Positions 9,200 through 16,492 of a stretch of 64,000 nt of DNA are shown here, one piece after another. The position numbers and the translations under genes were made by a program. The DNA comes from Collinsella sp. AF20-14LB. GTDB taxonomy: Bacteria; Actinomycetota; Coriobacteriia; Coriobacteriales; Coriobacteriaceae. The stretch covers positions 62,001 through 126,000 of the forward strand of contig NZ_QRWD01000004.1 of NCBI RefSeq assembly GCF_003459505.1. The letters are read 5' to 3'. Every line of letters starts with the position of its first letter. Positions within the stretch are counted from its first letter, which is position 1. The notes below the pieces were generated by a model. The model did no database searches. It saw nothing but the letters and a program-made list of their open reading frames with translations, and was not told the DNA's origin.

Positions 9200-9726
9200 A
9201 GGGCGAGCGCCCCGTCGGGGTGCTGCTGGTGTTTGCTTGCCTGACCGTGGCGATAGCGGCGGTGCTTTGGGGGCTTAACGCCGCGCGGCAGCAGCGTCCT
9301 GGGACCGCCTCCGATTTGGGCTCAGATTCGGCGGTGGCGTCTCAAAAAGATGAGATGCGAGATGCGGACGATTCGGATGTCGCTGTCACGGCGCAAACCT
9401 TTCTGCGGACGCTCGACAAGCGGTCTGGCACTGCGACGGATTCGCCTGGGGGCAACGCGATTGTGGTCCGGCTTGCATGGTCCGAGGACCGACCGATGAC
9501 CGAAGCGGCGGCGGATATGCTGCGTTCCTATCGCGAGGTACCCACGGCGCAACTTGCTCTGAGCGGCTATCTCGACATCAAGGGAAACGTGTGGGGCGCC
9601 ATCGTGCGTGACGGACGCGGCTGGGTCGATATGGTGACGGTTGCCGCGGATGCTGGTGATACTTCGTGTCGCCTGCGCGCCGTGCGCCTGGTTCCGCAAA
9701 CAATAAGCTCAAAGGAGGGGTCGTGA
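9163..9726 (+). CDS. Membrane-anchored protein of the Tad locus, function unknown
   Basis: 187 aa, or shorter if a later start is used. The first 37 nt overlap the end of flp in another frame. One N-terminal membrane segment (VLLVFACLTVAIAAVLWGLNAA) is followed by an acidic linker and an extracytoplasmic domain of ~110 residues (AIVVRLAWSEDRPM...CRLRAVRLVPQ) that I do not recognise. Position between the pilin and the minor pilin-like gene suggests a pilus assembly or surface role. No strong ribosome-binding site supports the ATG at 9163, so the start is uncertain. Confidence 0.7.
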   Translation: MERYQRGHQQPVEGERPVGVLLVFACLTVAIAAVLWGLNAARQQRPGTASDLGSDSAVASQKDEMRDADDSDVAVTAQTFLRTLDKRSGTATDSPGGNAIVVRLAWSEDRPMTEAAADMLRSYREVPTAQLALSGYLDIKGNVWGAIVRDGRGWVDMVTVAADAGDTSCRLRAVRLVPQTISSKEGS

Positions 9727-9727
9727 A

Positions 9728-9946
9728 ATGCATGGCGTTCTGCGTGAAGAGGTTGCCCAAGCGACTGTGGAATACGCCATCGTCACGGTGGCGCTGTTAT
9801 CGATCGTGCTGGCGATTGCGGGGCTTTGGCGTGCTGGCACCGATGGGCGCTTGGCGGCGCTGGTCGAGCGGGCGGCGTCTCACGGCGTCACCTCGACATC
9901 GGTTGTCGACGCTGCTGCGGGTGCTGAGGACATCGCGCTGTATTGA
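9728..9946 (+). CDS. Small pilin-like/TadE-like protein
   Basis: 72 aa. A short leader ends at QA|TVEYAIVTV, followed by a hydrophobic helix (ALLSIVLAIAGLW). The TVEYA motif is the class III prepilin pattern, so this is probably a minor pilin. AAAGGAGGGG stands 8 nt before the ATG. The gene is too short to carry the full C-terminal domain of TadE. Confidence 0.82.
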   Translation: MHGVLREEVAQATVEYAIVTVALLSIVLAIAGLWRAGTDGRLAALVERAASHGVTSTSVVDAAAGAEDIALY

Positions 9947-10418
9947 TATCGCGCGCGAGGACCGGGCGCAGTCTACGGTCGAGGCCGCTTTTTTGCTGCC
10001 GACGTTTCTGACGCTCATCCTTCTCGCACTGCAACCGGCGTGTCTGCTCTATACGCGCGCGGTCATGGAGTCTGCCGCCGCCGAGACCGCGCGGCTCATG
10101 ACCACGACGACGGCGGAGGACGACGATCTTAAGGAGTTCACCCGCCGCCGACTTGCCGCAGTGCCCAACGTTTCGATCTTTCATGCCGGCGGGCCGCTGT
10201 CGTGGGATATCGAGCTTGGCCGGGTCGGTGCGGGTGGCGCCTCGTCCGTGTCCGTTTCCGGCGAGGTCAAGCCGTTGCCTGTGATCGGTGCGTTTGCGCA
10301 GGCTATGGGTGGTACCGCCGAGGGCGGCTACGTTGAGCTCAAGGTCGATGTCTCGTATCAATCGCGTCCCGAATGGCTGGAGGGAGATTATGATTCGTGG
10401 ATTGCTGCATGGGATTAA
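9921..10418 (+). CDS. TadE-like minor pseudopilin
   Basis: About 165 aa. The N-terminal pattern DRAQSTVEAAFLLPTFLTLILL is a TadE pseudopilin motif, followed by an ectodomain (YTRAVMESAAAETARLMTT...). The start is uncertain. In-frame GTG 9921 is used here and overlaps the previous gene by 26 nt. An ATT overlapping the preceding stop (9942) is an alternative coupled start. The 3' end overlaps the next gene. Confidence 0.8.
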   Translation: MLRTSRCIDIAREDRAQSTVEAAFLLPTFLTLILLALQPACLLYTRAVMESAAAETARLMTTTTAEDDDLKEFTRRRLAAVPNVSIFHAGGPLSWDIELGRVGAGGASSVSVSGEVKPLPVIGAFAQAMGGTAEGGYVELKVDVSYQSRPEWLEGDYDSWIAAWD

Positions 10419-12543
10419 GCGTTTCTGGTCTAGACGCGTTTTGACGCACCGTCCGAGCTGCCATCGCAAGCGAGGCGGCTTTATGGGTCGAGCCGGTGTC
10501 GATCTGTTTATCGAAGACGGCGCCTATACCACGCTTTCTTCTGCCGTGGTCATCCTAGTGGTGCTCACATTGTTGTTTTCGTCGACCGCGGCGATATGGA
10601 GCATGTCGCGTGCCGGGGACACCCAGGTGGCGGCCGATAGCGGCGCGCTGGCGGGTGCCAACGTAGTGTCGTCCTATCACACGGCTGCCACGGTGGTTGA
10701 TGCGAGTATCTTGAGTCTGGGGCTGGCGGGGTTTGCCACGATCGGGACGGGCCTGGTCGCCATCCTCATCCCGGGTGCCGAGCCGGTTGCCGGCAATATG
10801 GTCGACACCGGGATCGAGATCATTAAAACGCGCAACAAGTTTGCCAAAAGCGCATCGGAAGGCTTACAGAAAATCGAGACGGCTCTGCCGTATCTGATCG
10901 CCGCGCGTGCCACGCAGGCGGTGTCGGCGCAGGATACCGATAGTGTGACCTATACCGGTACGGCGCTTGCCGTGCCCAGGACATCCGAGTCGGACTTTGC
11001 TGCGCTCAAAGGGTCAGAGATCTCGACCGATACCATTAAAGACACATCAGATGATTTAGAGCGTGCGGCCGAGGAGCTGCGGAAGGCCTCGGAGGAGACG
11101 GCGAAGGCAAAGGAGCGCGCTTGGCTGGCGGATTGTGGTGGGTCTGACAAGGGCTCGGTCGGCAGCTGTTCTTGCATGTGGGAGCGTGCGAAAAGCCTAA
11201 CGGATCTCTCCGGTGTTCAAAATCCGCATTACTCATCGAGCGTTACGTGGGAGCCCCAAGTTGCCCTTGATCGCGCGAAGGACTACTACCATTGGCGTCT
11301 GACAAATGAGAGGCCCCGCGGCTCGAGTGTCGAGATGAAGGCAGAGTCTGCGGCGCGTAAGGCGTTTTATACCTATGCGAGCGCGGAGGTCGATCGGGCA
11401 CATATAACCGAGAACGGAGACAGGGTTTCCTCTTATATTCCGCTGCTGCCGCGCAACTCTGATGAGGTTCGGGCGACGGAACTCTATACCGATGCGGTGT
11501 GGCCGACTAGCGTGAACGATGACAAGGCGTATCTGCATTACGGGACGACCTGCCCCAACTATAAGAAAGGGACGTCGAGCGGATTTGCTTCGGTTGCCGA
11601 TTACGATGGACAGGATAAATGCAGCAAATGCCATTTTGGCGTTTTGTCGCTTGGTGCTGTTGCGGCGCCTTCAAGCTCTATCGAAAACGGCTTCGAGTAT
11701 CACTTTGACAAGTTTAAAGACGCCCTGGAGGACTACGTCGACTGTCGCAACAAGGAGCTCGAGCTCGAGCGTCAGACCGAGGACGAAGCCGACCGTGCGG
11801 GCAATGCGTTTGACCAGGCCATTAAAGCGCTTTCGGGCGAGCGTCCGCGTATCGCTCCGCCCGGTCGCAACGGCGTGGTTGCCTTTGCGGTTTCGGGTGC
11901 CATCTCGAGCCCCGATGAGCTCAACTCTTCGTTTAACACGGCAGTCAGGCTTGGCGATCGCGGTGCCATCTCTGCCGCGGTGCTGGCGCCCGATGAGGCG
12001 ACGGCGCAAAACAACGTGCTTTCGCGATTTTTCTCGACATTGAAGGAACGCTCGGGTGGCGTTGCCGGCGTACTCGATGGCGTCATGGATGTCTGGGGAC
12101 GGCTGCTTGTGGGATACGGAGACATCCAAGGTTCGGCCGACGAACTTATGGACGAGATGATTAAAGGCCTAGGAGGGGGCAGCGGCGCGTTGGGCTCCAT
12201 CGCATCGTGGCTCGGCGATACCGTTTCGGCGTCCGTGGCGGCGCTGGGTTTGGAACCGTGCGACTTGCGCCTGCGAAAGCCGGTGCTGACTGATTCCGCC
12301 AACGTCATTAAGAGCCCGGGGTCTGACATTGCTGGTCTCTCTCAAGCGCAAGACAAACTGCGAAGTATTCCGTTGGGCGTGACCGATCCCAAGGCGCTTT
12401 GCGAGGCGTTGGAATATCAAGTCGAACGCACCATCAGCGGTACGGTGTTCACGCTTGCGGAGATTCCTCTGCCCGGCGGCGGCTCCATCCCGCTCACCGT
12501 CGATGTCGCCACGCTGGTTGGCGCTCTGGGCGGTGGGTCGTAA
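10390..12543 (+). CDS. Large TadG-like surface protein of the Tad locus
   Basis: 717 aa. The N-terminal segment TTLSSAVVILVVLTLLFSST followed by QVAADSGALAGANVV is the TadG/Flp-associated pattern. After it comes a long extracytoplasmic region with a helical, charged stretch (DDLERAAEELRKASEETAKA, ~252-271). Cys pairs (CGGSDKGSVGSCSC near 280-295; CPNYKK and CSKCHFG near 415-450) may bind metal or form disulfides. GGAGGGAG precedes the ATG, and the gene overlaps tadE by 29 nt. It may be a pilus-tip or surface adhesin-like component; this is inferred from location. Confidence 0.8.
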   Translation: MIRGLLHGIKRFWSRRVLTHRPSCHRKRGGFMGRAGVDLFIEDGAYTTLSSAVVILVVLTLLFSSTAAIWSMSRAGDTQVAADSGALAGANVVSSYHTAATVVDASILSLGLAGFATIGTGLVAILIPGAEPVAGNMVDTGIEIIKTRNKFAKSASEGLQKIETALPYLIAARATQAVSAQDTDSVTYTGTALAVPRTSESDFAALKGSEISTDTIKDTSDDLERAAEELRKASEETAKAKERAWLADCGGSDKGSVGSCSCMWERAKSLTDLSGVQNPHYSSSVTWEPQVALDRAKDYYHWRLTNERPRGSSVEMKAESAARKAFYTYASAEVDRAHITENGDRVSSYIPLLPRNSDEVRATELYTDAVWPTSVNDDKAYLHYGTTCPNYKKGTSSGFASVADYDGQDKCSKCHFGVLSLGAVAAPSSSIENGFEYHFDKFKDALEDYVDCRNKELELERQTEDEADRAGNAFDQAIKALSGERPRIAPPGRNGVVAFAVSGAISSPDELNSSFNTAVRLGDRGAISAAVLAPDEATAQNNVLSRFFSTLKERSGGVAGVLDGVMDVWGRLLVGYGDIQGSADELMDEMIKGLGGGSGALGSIASWLGDTVSASVAALGLEPCDLRLRKPVLTDSANVIKSPGSDIAGLSQAQDKLRSIPLGVTDPKALCEALEYQVERTISGTVFTLAEIPLPGGGSIPLTVDVATLVGALGGGS

Positions 12544-13019
12544 TGAGTATCCGCATGCGTCTGCGCGAGGAGCGCGCCCAAGCGACGGTGGAGATAACAG
12601 TGGTTACGCCCGTTTTGCTGGTGCTGGCACTCATCGTATACAACGTCATGATCTATGCCAGCGCTGTCGCGCGCTTCGACCGCGTGGTGCCCGACATCGT
12701 GTTGGCGCACGCCGTGGCGCCGAGCGGGGAGGGCGACGAAAGCTCTGTCGATGCCTCGGCGACGGTCCGGACTCAAATTCTGAATGCCATGGAAGGCTAT
12801 GACTTGCAGATCGAAGTGTCGAGCGAGCAAGGCGCGGAGGCATCGGATGGTGGCCTGCTCTCCCTATCCGGTACGTTTAGGACCTACACCTGCACCATGC
12901 ACTATGAGCCGTGGCCGACTTCTCTCAGCATCGCTGGCGTTCCGCTGGGGGCGCCGACAACGTTGTCGCACGAGCGCGCGGTGACGGTCGACCCATGGCG
13001 TCCGGGGGCGGTCATGTGA
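12543..13019 (+). CDS. Second TadE-like pseudopilin
   Basis: 158 aa. RAQATVEITVVTPVLLVLALIVYNVMIYA is a TadE-type N-terminal pilin motif with Glu after TV, and an unrecognised C-terminal domain follows. The ATG overlaps the preceding TAA (TAATG). It is the third TadE/pilin-like gene in the operon and suggests a multi-component minor pilin complex. Confidence 0.83.
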   Translation: MSIRMRLREERAQATVEITVVTPVLLVLALIVYNVMIYASAVARFDRVVPDIVLAHAVAPSGEGDESSVDASATVRTQILNAMEGYDLQIEVSSEQGAEASDGGLLSLSGTFRTYTCTMHYEPWPTSLSIAGVPLGAPTTLSHERAVTVDPWRPGAVM

Positions 13020-13375
13020 CCGCGGTCTCGTCCTACATCGCCTACGCGCGGGCACTCAATAGGCTGGGCTGGACGCCGGCCGAGTTTGCGGTGGCGGAGT
13101 CGTTTGCCGTGCGCCTGCGCGGCATGCTGGGACGGTGTCCGGTTGCCGCCAACGGTCTGCCGCTCGTCATGGCATTTCCACGCTGCTCTTCGGTCCATAC
13201 GTGTTTTATGGCCTATCCCATCGATATCGCCTTTATCGATGCACGTGGCTATGTCCTCGTATGCTACGAAAACGTACGTCCCTGGCGTATGTGCTCCTGC
13301 CCCGGCGCCTGGGCCGTACTAGAGCGTCCTTCAATCATTGTTTCGACCCCTGCTCTCCAACGCGTGCCGGCTTAA
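13016..13375 (+). CDS. DUF192 family protein
   Basis: 119 aa. Matches DUF192 (COG1430): RLRGMLGR near the start, then a block ending in CFMAYPIDIAFIDARGYVLVCYENVRPWRMC and GAWAVLERP. The family's function is unsettled. The GTG start overlaps the tadE-like stop as GTGA, so it is the last cistron of the Tad operon. Small DUF192 genes at the ends of such loci are known to me, but a pilus role is inference. Confidence 0.82.
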   Translation: MTAVSSYIAYARALNRLGWTPAEFAVAESFAVRLRGMLGRCPVAANGLPLVMAFPRCSSVHTCFMAYPIDIAFIDARGYVLVCYENVRPWRMCSCPGAWAVLERPSIIVSTPALQRVPA

Positions 13376-13433
13376 GAATTGGCGACAGCGGACTTTCGTC
13401 ATACGAAATTGGGTAAGATGGAGGAGAAGATGC

Positions 13434-13699
13434 ATGGATGTTGAGATCCATCCCAACGCTAAAAAGCACCTGACGGAAAAGCAGGTGCTTAGCGCTTGGC
13501 TTGCGGTTACTGAGTGCATTCGTCGCGAGCCGAAGGACGAGCCGCCGAGATGGCTTGCGATTGGATGGCTCCCAGACGGACGAAGCGTGGAGCTTGTCGC
13601 GGTCGAGCTTGTCCGTGGGGGCTTATCATTCATGCCTTGTCTCCAGTCCAGAAGAAATTTTGGCAGGAGATTGAACGGGCTCGGCAAAGGGGTCGATGA
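13434..13699 (+). pseudogene. Frameshifted small gene upstream of a putative antitoxin (toxin-like)
   Basis: The frame from ATG 13434 (GGAGGAG upstream) reads MDVEIHPNAKKHL...AVELVRGG. Near the G5 run at 13617-13621 the plausible continuation, LIIHALSPVQKKFWQEIE, moves to another frame and ends at TGA 13697-13699, overlapping the next start as ATGA. Restoring one base in the G-run would give an ~88-aa protein. The shape (N-terminal His, LTEKQV, PRWLAIGWLPDGRSVEL, then LIIHA) recalls DUF4258/BrnT-like toxins. Alternatives are a real lesion, a sequencing error in the homopolymer, or phase variation. Confidence 0.62.
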
Positions 13700-13983
13700 T
13701 GGGCAAGACGTATACGGCCGCTAATGGTCAGGTTGTAACGGATGAAATGATTGACGCGTGGTGCGAGTCGTACGAGCGCGGAGAGTTTCCGGATGGCGAA
13801 CACACCGTTGGTGGGATCGTGCATGGACGGCCCCCACTCTCGGGTGAGGGGACGGCAACGCTGTCGGTCAAGATTCCTCTGGGAATGAAGGAGGCCATTC
13901 GTCGACGGGCGGCTGCCGAGGGGATGACGCCAAGTGAGTTTGCCCGTGCGGCTCTGAGCGAAAAACTTCTTGCTGCCGGCTGA
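13696..13983 (+). CDS. Putative antitoxin-like ribbon-helix-helix protein
   Basis: 95 aa. The C-terminal half (ATLSVKIPLGMKEAIRRRAA then GMTPSEFARAALSEKL) fits a ribbon-helix-helix DNA-binding fold: one beta strand and two helices. The N-terminal half (DEMIDAWCESYERGEFPDG) would be the partner-binding part. Starts at ATG 13696 or 13699; the first overlaps the stop of the restored upstream frame, as in toxin-antitoxin pairs. If paired, it would bind the upstream product and repress the operon. Confidence 0.72.
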   Translation: MMGKTYTAANGQVVTDEMIDAWCESYERGEFPDGEHTVGGIVHGRPPLSGEGTATLSVKIPLGMKEAIRRRAAAEGMTPSEFARAALSEKLLAAG

Positions 13984-14046
13984 TGCCTCTGACGTGCCGA
14001 TTTAAAGAACCGAGGCTGTGCTCAAAAACTTTTTTGAAATTCTCGG

Positions 14047-14074
14047 TTGACCGGAACGCGTCCTTGGTTATACT
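14047..14074 (+). promoter_or_regulatory. Promoter of tRNA-Phe
   Basis: TTGACC (14047-14052) and TATACT (14069-14074) with a 16-bp spacer, 32 nt before the tRNA and preceded by a T-rich tract. Confidence 0.75.
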
Positions 14075-14106
14075 AATCAAGCCTTGAAACAAGGCACACC
14101 TCAAAT

Positions 14107-14179
<73 letters not shown>

Positions 14180-14192
14180 CCTTGAATTGACT

Positions 14193-14221
14193 AGGACCTC
14201 TGCAAAGGGGTCCTTTTCTTT
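14193..14221 (+). terminator. Terminator after tRNA-Phe
   Basis: AGGACC and GGTCCT pair across a short loop, followed by TTTTCTTTT. Confidence 0.8.
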
Positions 14222-14235
14222 TATGTAGGGTTCTG

Positions 14236-14284
14236 CGGAAACTGCGTCCCAGAATAAGGGCTCAGAACGGGACACACTTTCCGG
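14236..14284. repeat. Dispersed hairpin repeat (GGAAACTGYGTCCCAGAAT type)
   Basis: CGGAAACTGCGTCCC, a spacer AGAATAAGGGCTCAGAAC, then GGGACACACTTTCCGG: the arms are imperfectly complementary (about 12 of 15). The same words make up the hairpins at 62700-62889, so this is a dispersed intergenic repeat family. Nothing coding was found between 14183 and 14476. Confidence 0.7.
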
Positions 14285-14347
14285 TGCCTGCCTCCGGCGC
14301 GCGTACACACCTCGTCGCACCATTCCGAGTCCGTCTGCTCCCAGACA

Positions 14348-14377
14348 TTCCTCCCACTTTCGCGTCACTTTGCAGAC
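14348..14377. repeat. Short dispersed intergenic repeat
   Basis: CTCCCACTTTCGCGTCACTT and the bases after it closely match 41139-41167 (CTCCTCTTTCACGTCACCTT), roughly 22 of 28 positions. Both lie in gene-free DNA, and neither copy is in an open reading frame with a credible product. Confidence 0.5.
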
Positions 14378-14476
14378 CGTTCGGTCGCCTGTCCGCACAC
14401 GCGGGTATACTCAAAACGATACTTATCCTATGCAATACGATGCGGGTTCGACCTGCATGATCCGAAGGGGGCAGTG

Positions 14477-15538
14477 ATGGAGAGGATACTCGGCGTTAAT
14501 CTCTCTGGCTGGTTTATTCCCGAGCCTTGGGTGACCCCGTCGCTGTACGCGGCGACCGGTGCATCCAACGCGGCTGAGCTACAGGAGGCCATGGGTACCG
14601 CCGCCTATAACGAGCGCATGCGCCGCCATTACGAGACGTTTGTGAGCGAGGACGATTTTCGCCGCATGGCGCAGATCGGTCTCAATGCCGTGCGTCTGCC
14701 GGTGCCCTGGTATGCCTTTGGCTCACAGGAGTCCGATGCCTCCTACATATCGGTTGTCGATTACATCGACCGCGCAATTGAGTGGGCTGCCAAGTACGAC
14801 ATCCGCGTGCTGCTCGATCTGGCAACCGTGCCCGGTGGCCAGGGCGATTCCAACGATTCGCCCACCACGCCGGAGGCTGTTGCCGAGTGGCATTCGTCCA
14901 CCAACGGCCGTCATGTCGCACTCGACGTGCTCGAGCGCTTGGCCGATCGCTATGGCGAGGCCGAGAGCCTGCTGGGCATTGAGCTGCTGGACACGCCGCA
15001 GATGAGCGTTCGCAAGAGCCTCTTCACCATGACGGATGGCATTCCTGCTCACTACCTGCGCAATTTCTATCGCGATGCCTACGAGCTCGTCCGTTCGTAT
15101 ATGCCCGAGGATAAGATCGTCGTCTTCTCGTCGTCGGGGCATCCCAGCGAGTGGAAGCATTTTATGCGCGGCGCCAAGTACAAGAACGTCTACATGGACC
15201 TTCACCTGTACCATTACCGCGACGAGTATGCGCTCGACATCACGAGCCCTCGCGGGCTGACGACGGCGATTTCGCGTAACAAGCGCGAGCTTAAAGAAGC
15301 GATTTCGACTGGGTTCCCCGTGCTGGTGGGCGAATGGTCGGGCGCGGCGATCTTTGCCAACTCGTCGGTTACGCCCGAGGGCCGCAATGCCTACGAGCGC
15401 GTGTTTATCGCCAACCAGCTGGCTTCGTTTGCGCCGGCTGCCGGTTGGTTCTTCCAAACGTGGAAGACCGAGAAGCGCATTGCAGCATGGGACGCCCGCG
15501 CGGCGCTCGGTACGCTCGAGCGCGGCATGATTGAATAG
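14477..15538 (+). CDS. Glycoside hydrolase family 5-like protein with altered acid/base site
   Basis: 353 aa with a (beta/alpha)8-type layout resembling exo-beta-1,3-glucanases of GH5: LGVNLSGWFIPEPWVTPSL at the start, GLNAVRLPVPWYAFG, LLDLATVPGGQ, and the nucleophile region PVLVGEWSGA (Glu ~287). The usual acid/base motif ELLNEP is replaced by ELLDTP (~172-177), so the proton donor Glu is missing. No signal peptide, so cytoplasmic. The GGGGG tract before ATG 14477 acts as the ribosome-binding site. The fold is likely; catalytic activity is doubtful. Confidence 0.8.
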   Translation: MERILGVNLSGWFIPEPWVTPSLYAATGASNAAELQEAMGTAAYNERMRRHYETFVSEDDFRRMAQIGLNAVRLPVPWYAFGSQESDASYISVVDYIDRAIEWAAKYDIRVLLDLATVPGGQGDSNDSPTTPEAVAEWHSSTNGRHVALDVLERLADRYGEAESLLGIELLDTPQMSVRKSLFTMTDGIPAHYLRNFYRDAYELVRSYMPEDKIVVFSSSGHPSEWKHFMRGAKYKNVYMDLHLYHYRDEYALDITSPRGLTTAISRNKRELKEAISTGFPVLVGEWSGAAIFANSSVTPEGRNAYERVFIANQLASFAPAAGWFFQTWKTEKRIAAWDARAALGTLERGMIE

Positions 15539-15544
15539 GTTGAT

Positions 15545-16423
15545 ATGACGCAAAACAGCGCCCATACGGGCAAACTCTATGTGGTCGGCACGCCCATCGG
15601 CAACCTGGGTGACCTGTCCCCGCGCGTTGGCGAGGCCTTTGCCGCTGCCGATGTCATCTGCTGCGAAGACACGCGTGTGACGTCAAAGCTGCTGATGCAC
15701 CTGGGCATTTCCAAGCCGCTTGTCCGTTGCGACGAGAATGTGATCGCTAGCCGCGCTGCCGGCCTGGTCGACCGTCTGCTGGCGGGGGAGACCCTCGCCT
15801 TTGCCTCGGACGCCGGCATGCCGAGCGTGTCCGATCCCGGCCAGGCGCTGATCGAGGCGGCGCGTGAGGCCGATGTGCCCGTCGAAGTTATTCCCGGGCC
15901 CTCTGCTTGCGTCACGGCGCTCGTTTCGTCCGGCATTCCCTGCGAGCATTTTTTCTTCGAGGGCTTTTTGGGCCGAAAGCACGGCGACCGTGTGCGCCGT
16001 TTGCAGCGCCTTGCCGTGGTGCCTGGCGCACTCATCTTCTACGAGTCTCCACATCGTATCGTGGCGACGCTCGAGGCCGTGGCGGAGGTCTTTCCCCAGC
16101 GTGAGGTTGCCGTCTGCCGCGAACTCACCAAGCTGCACGAGGAGGTCTTGCGCGGGCCCGCTGACCAGCTTGCCGAGGAGCTGCGTGCTCGCGGCGAGGT
16201 AAAGGGCGAGATTGCGCTGGTCATCGCGCCGCCGAGCGAGGACGAGGAGGCCGGCATCGCGCCGGTTGGCGCTGCGGTAGCGGATCCCGACGAGGCCCTG
16301 CGCGAGGATATCCGCACCGCGCTCGAGGAGGGGGAGCCCGCCTCTGCGGTGGCCAAGCGCCTGTCTCAGAAGTATTCGCGCCGCAAGCGCGATGTCTATG
16401 CCATGGTGCTCGATATGCAATAG
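15545..16423 (+). CDS. rsmI: 16S rRNA (cytidine-1402-2'-O)-methyltransferase RsmI
   Basis: 292 aa. Methylates the ribose of C1402 in 16S rRNA using S-adenosylmethionine. Shows LYVVGTPIGNLGDLSPR at the start, CCEDTRVTSKLL, FASDAGMPSVSDPG, VEVIPGPSA, GFLGRK and YESPHRI, all in family order. Follows the GH5-like gene by 6 nt, so probably co-transcribed with it. metG begins 69 nt later. Confidence 0.96.
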   Translation: MTQNSAHTGKLYVVGTPIGNLGDLSPRVGEAFAAADVICCEDTRVTSKLLMHLGISKPLVRCDENVIASRAAGLVDRLLAGETLAFASDAGMPSVSDPGQALIEAAREADVPVEVIPGPSACVTALVSSGIPCEHFFFEGFLGRKHGDRVRRLQRLAVVPGALIFYESPHRIVATLEAVAEVFPQREVAVCRELTKLHEEVLRGPADQLAEELRARGEVKGEIALVIAPPSEDEEAGIAPVGAAVADPDEALREDIRTALEEGEPASAVAKRLSQKYSRRKRDVYAMVLDMQ

Positions 16424-16492
16424 ATGGAGGATATCCAGCCCTTGCGCTAGAATCATCCCCTGTATGCAACGTTTTTCTGGAGGACAAACCCC

